Below are positions 59,801 to 64,000 of a DNA stretch of 64,000 bases, in pieces. The position numbers and the translations under genes are program-made. The DNA lies in NCBI GenBank assembly GCA_003864495.1, contig ML133401.1:6005189-6069188 (forward strand), given 5' to 3'. Under the pieces are notes generated by a model. The model searched no databases and was not told the origin of the DNA. It was given only the letters and a program-made list of their open reading frames with translations. How positions within the stretch are numbered: position 1 is the stretch's first letter; every line of letters begins with the position of its first letter. This DNA is from Nemopilema nomurai (taxonomy: Eukaryota; Cnidaria; Scyphozoa; Rhizostomeae; Rhizostomatidae).

Positions 59801-62800
59801 TGGTATTGGCTATTTCTTGAACTGCATAGAAAAGAAAAGGAGAACTTCATAGAAAAGGAACAGAGGTCTTTTGAATCTTCGGCTTTTCTACATATATGAA
59901 TAGTGAACCGTCTAAAGTTTGAGTCAACTCCTCGGTTAATGGATTCTGTAAGAGCATGCAGCCAGCTTGTTCGTCTGTTGCAAATGGACTTGAACGTGAT
60001 CTTTGTGATAATGCAAGAGTTTGTGACAATGTTGGGTTGACAGGTGGACGTCAATGACGAGCCGGAGGATGAGGAAGGCCCATTTGAGGAAGCCCTTCCG
60101 GAGCTGCATGTCCCTGAGCAAGAAGCAGCGACTGATGAGAGCACCACGAAGGAGCAAACGGCCAGCGAAAAGCCATATGACGTGTACGAAGACTTATTGC
60201 GTATTGAAGGGGCTGCGGAGGACATAGACACGCCTCCTGTGGAGGACTTGAGAGGAAATATCAAGGCATTGAAGAACGCTTTAAGTCACCCCCTGGTTTT
60301 CAATGAGCCGAGTACCAAAGAACAGGAGAAACAGACATACACTCGGCGCAGTCAGGTAACAATGTTTTAAACAACTTGTGTGGCTTGAGAGCAGTAATAA
60401 GGGCAAGGGGGTGTGTGGTTGTTGTTGTCTTCAGTCATGGTAACGAACGTGTTTTCCATGTCACATTGAGAACTACCAGCAACATTTTAGGTGTGGCAGA
60501 AAGAACGTGTTTATTGAAATATATTGTTATTGGCAATTAAGTCCAACCATTGCCTAACCTTTTCTGTTAGTATATTGAAACTGTTTCCTTGTTGGGTGCA
60601 CCATATAGCAAATATAAATCTTTAGGTACCGCAAGACACACTTTCAATTGATTCAATTTGACGCACTCTCTCAATAGCGCCTGATGTTTATCGACTCTTT
60701 CGTTTCTTTGATTCACAAAACTCTCCTACTTCAGGGTAGTCAAAAGAAGTCTGCGATAAAAACCAAACGTGATAAGGTAAACACCGCTTTGGAGAAAATC
60801 AGAACGCGAAATGATGCGGTGGAAGAAAATTTGGGTATGTATACACTTAGAACAGTCCTGTAAGGGGGAGGGTCTGCAGAGCAGTCCTGTAAGAAGGGAC
60901 AATGTATAGCCCCCGTGCTTTAGAGCTCAATTACATGTTATTCATTGATCTAATTTTCTGCGTTTTAAGGTTTTCAGTAAATCTAAATCTATTCTGACCA
61001 ACAAAAAGCTTCCGCTAACTAATTCAAAAATCTATTAAACTGAGATTTGATAATGAAGATTGTGTTTCGAAAATTGACTAATAATAAGCTTCTTTTGAAC
61101 TAGTATAGAAAAACTTTGTCGCAACGAATCTTACTGCATGTAAAAAGTGCCAGTATGTTATATGGTATGGCATCGTTTTATTTGTCTATAAAGATAAGGC
61201 CTGACCCTTTGCCTACCTTACACTTATTACCTCTTTGCCACATCGATTTTAGGATACCTTGACATTCTTCTTCGCCCTTTCAATCTTTATAGATACTGTT
61301 CTTCAAAACTACGATAACGACCCTGCAACAAGAAAGAAGTTCCCAGAAGTCAAGACGCTTCTAAAAGAGGTACTCGAATTTCTTATGAATCTGATGAATG
61401 CTGCAGCTTCATTATGCAATACTTATTAGTAGCAAAGCAAAAACAATTTGATAATAACAATTTTATGTCGAGTCTCTCTTCCCACTTTCAGTCATTTCAC
61501 AATGACATACTTATCTTGAAATAAAAGTGGCTTAAATGCTGAGGTACATAGAAAGTGTCCCTGTTTCACAGTTTGTTCACAATGAGCTCCAGACAGTTGA
61601 AAAGATTTGTTCTTCAATTTCATGTGCAGTAAAAATTTATTCTTCAATTTCTTGTGAGTGAAAAGTATTATTTGCTGTCTTTAGACGTTCACCTATGTTA
61701 AAGTAAATGGCTTATGATCCACTGAAAGTACCAAATGTACCCTAAATATAATTGAACGAGGGTGTCATGTAGTGATAAAGATCATACAATTATTGTGAGA
61801 GGGGATGGATTTCCTGGCTGTAATTGTGGCATGTTTACACTAAAATTGAATTTCATTTCAAATTTTTAAGGAGGGTAGCCCTTCAGAAATGGTGATTTTC
61901 AAGGAGCCCTCCACTTAAAATACCTACAGAAATTATTATAAAAAACAAATTATCCTAATTACAATTCAATATTTACAATCTAAAATAAATCCTATTTTAA
62001 CTTGAGTTTAAGTTTACAATTACGCCTATTTTAAATTTCGCAAGATTGTTTGAAGTTGGTCACGGAAGATGCCTATTTACACTCAGCTGGAAGGCCATTC
62101 CGAGACCTAGCACCTCTAAACGAGAAGCACTTCTGTCCATTTTTGGTGTTTTTCTTTTGTAGCCTTAGGTCAGTTGATGTATTCCTAAGATTCCTAGAAT
62201 TCAACTTGGATTTCTCTGTGAAAAGATCACACATGTAATGGCTACTCGAATGCATCATCAACTCATTTCAGGTCCAGGCCAAGTATAATGATGTCCGGCA
62301 AGCATCACTGGAAACAGCTACCACTGCCCACGTGATTCTGCATGGAAAGAACAAGCACGAAGATGCCCTGAAGCATGCACCACGAGGTCAGAAACCGTTG
62401 CTAGGCCACCCCGAAGGCGCTTTCAAGTTTACGAGTGGAAACGCCACAGAGTCTAGGGGCCGTAATAAAGGCTTTTCGTCCTATCCACAAGATGCAAGTA
62501 AGGAGCTCGAAAGCTTTAAAGAAAGAGTGGCAAAGAGAATATGAAGAAAAGTGTTTTAGATGTTCACCTAATGTTAATATGTAGTGTACATACTGTAAAA
62601 TTTGTCGCATATAAATTCTGCAATCGCAGGATGTTTTTAATTAATGAAGCTTGTTGTATTGACCTTGTTCTCAATGCATTTTACTACTACGAAAGAGTTT
62701 TGGCAAGGCTGGGCGCTGGCTTAATATTTTCAGCTGAATACTTTGAAGATAGTGGCCATTCTATTTTCAAATCTAGTGCATCCACAAAACAATCTTCCTT

Positions 62801-63293
62801 GCCATCTTAATTGATGGTACGTATCTCTTCAGAGATTATTCGTCTAAGGAAGCAATTGTGCTACAAAAATAACTCTCGAATGTTAGGATTATCTTAGAGT
62901 CCTTACGATAAAGTTTATCTCCGATCCACGTGGACACGATCATACTGATACATTTCAAACTCGAGATCATCAACAAATGCTAAGTAGATAACTTTTTCCA
63001 TCAATTATTTTTAGTTTAATCAATTTTTTTAGGAATAGAGTAAATCTCTGATGAAAGTTCTATTGGATAAAGTTTTGCTTCCTGGGCATTCTTGAAAAGA
63101 AGATCAATGTGAAAATTGTAGTATCAGAAGCATTCTCCAATTAAAGGGTAGATTGATGAAGCAGTTTAATCTTCGCTGCCTCATGCCAACGTACACAGAT
63201 GATTGTTTTGAGCAGGGCTGTTTCTTTTCAGTCAACGAAGAGTTAGAACGGCAGTGGCAGAGGGAATCGCTTCGAGTTTATTCGAAAGTTTAA
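53889..63293 (+). CDS. XRRA1: X-ray radiation resistance-associated protein 1 homologue, leucine-rich repeat protein
   Basis: Exons: 53889-53955, 54288-54469, 54769-54840, 55190-55262, 55660-55903, 56416-56529, 56871-57382, 57844-58069, 58560-59043, 60044-60355, 60735-60834, 61293-61369, 62272-62497, 63232-63293 (TAA): 916 residues, all phases consistent; human is about 790. Exon 1 carries CFPARNLLR and exon 2 WLVAYRE, matching the human N-terminus. Leucine-rich repeats fill residues 133-265 (LRELELQLNN, LEFLDLSFNS, LRCLYLSGNG, LEVLYLDENE, LRVLSLSKNN) and resume near 430 (LEMLDISYNQ, LLQVNVWENP). Between them lies an acidic, low-complexity insert of about 150 residues. The C-terminal half is polar, with LKNALSHPLVFNEPS, a family-specific segment. 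If the gtaagg donor at 62498 is skipped, the frame ends at 62544 with a different tail (911 residues). AATAAA at 63391-63396 favours the longer form. The function is poorly defined: named for the X-ray response, with a distribution that suggests a ciliary link. Confidence 0.9.
54534..54560. mobile_element. Isolated DNA-transposon end in XRRA1 intron 2
   Basis: CAGGGGCGTAGCTGG is a typical hAT-like terminus, but no matching inverted end is visible nearby, so this is probably a truncated fragment. Confidence 0.3.
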
Positions 63294-64000
63294 TCAGCTA
63301 CAAAGGTAGAAATATCTTGTGATTACTGCATCACACCGCAAAATAATGAAAAACCACGGTTTTACATTAGAGGTGGAGATAAAGACATTGAATAAACAGT
63401 CCAACTCAGACTATGGAAACATATTGGCAGCTAAGCGTCTCTCTTTCAATTTCAGCTGGTATTTGGGTCCTTGGATTGTGTGGCTCTTTAAATAACGTAT
63501 AGAATTTATCAATAAAATGGGAAATTGTGTCATTACGACCTTGGATACACTTTGATGTGTGAATGTTATTTGGATGTGTGCTTCTTGGACAGGACCCCTA
63601 TAGTTAAAAGCGATAAAACTGGGAGGTGTTACTGTCACGAGCATCAATTGAGTGTTCATTTGGCCATTGAAGTTGGACATTCGTCTTTTAAAGACGAGGC
63701 TACCCTTTGCCACAAGCTTGTTGGTTTATAGAAGACGTTGGCGGAGCATAGAAAAAGCTGGTGTGCAAAATTGTACTTCAAAAACATTTCCAGGCTCCCT
63801 AACTTATTTTACTTATATCAAAAGCATTTGATAATGCTAATAGTTTATGAGTTTGTGAGAATAACAATTAGGTAGATAAATAACTCAAATTGTGTGCTTA
63901 GTGCTTCGCCTACTTCTAAATAAGACAGTTTCATCAATACATTGAGCTAGGTCACTATTAATTAAGGAATATTCAAGACTAAAGGCATATTTCGCGTAAA
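62545..64000. other. Final XRRA1 intron/3' UTR and downstream DNA
   Basis: This contains the alternative XRRA1 last exon (63232-63293) and a poly(A) signal AATAAA at 63391-63396. A 68-codon open frame at 63525-63731 begins with a non-conserved Cys-rich stretch. It might be an exon of a following gene, but it has no homology support. The rest is AT-rich and featureless. Confidence 0.5.

Noticed and set aside
1..64000. CRISPR arrays, rRNA genes, bacterial operons, viral genes
   Set aside because: None of the expected signatures is present; the window is intron-containing animal DNA throughout.

Overview
The window is animal nuclear DNA: AT-rich, with intron-rich protein genes, GT-AG splice sites and short non-autonomous DNA transposons. 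It shows no operons, CRISPR arrays or rRNA. The gene set (ALG9, MRPL17, CCDC15, XRRA1, a KCTD7/14-type BTB protein and a phospholipid scramblase) is metazoan. The compact introns, the hAT-type miniature elements and the high similarity to vertebrate exon sequences suggest an invertebrate such as a cnidarian. The species cannot be fixed from sequence alone.

Layout. 1-7.1 kb: 3' part of a CCDC15-like ciliary/centrosomal gene (+). 8.56-9.3 kb: coding-like stretch of unknown family spread over three frames. 9.7-10.9 kb: single-exon gene for a two-pass membrane protein (+). 11.1-14.7 kb: four-exon gene for a small secreted protein of unknown family (-), convergent with the previous gene, with a hAT-type miniature element in its first intron. 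17.9-19.6 kb: MRPL17 (+). 22.2-34.4 kb: complete 18-exon ALG9 (+). 37.2-40.2 kb: KCTD7/KCTD14-like BTB gene (+). 41.4-42.5 kb: unassigned minus-strand exons. 44.0-50.0 kb: divergent phospholipid scramblase (-). 50.9-52.9 kb: island of transposon termini. 53.9-63.3 kb: XRRA1 (+), with two possible last exons.

The gene models were built by hand from homology, splice signals and reading-frame phase. The ALG9 chain (18 exons, 606 codons, human about 611) and the XRRA1 chain (13-14 exons) stay in phase throughout, which strongly supports them. The genes do not form one pathway: ER N-glycan assembly (ALG9), the mitochondrial ribosome (MRPL17), cilium/centrosome-associated proteins (CCDC15, probably XRRA1) and membrane lipid movement (scramblase). 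The main theme is linkage: the human counterparts of CCDC15, MRPL17, ALG9, KCTD14 and XRRA1 all lie on chromosome 11, so this looks like a surviving piece of an ancestral animal linkage group. I found no convincing novel multi-gene system. The best novelty candidates are the small secreted protein, the two-pass membrane protein and the disrupted coding island next to it.
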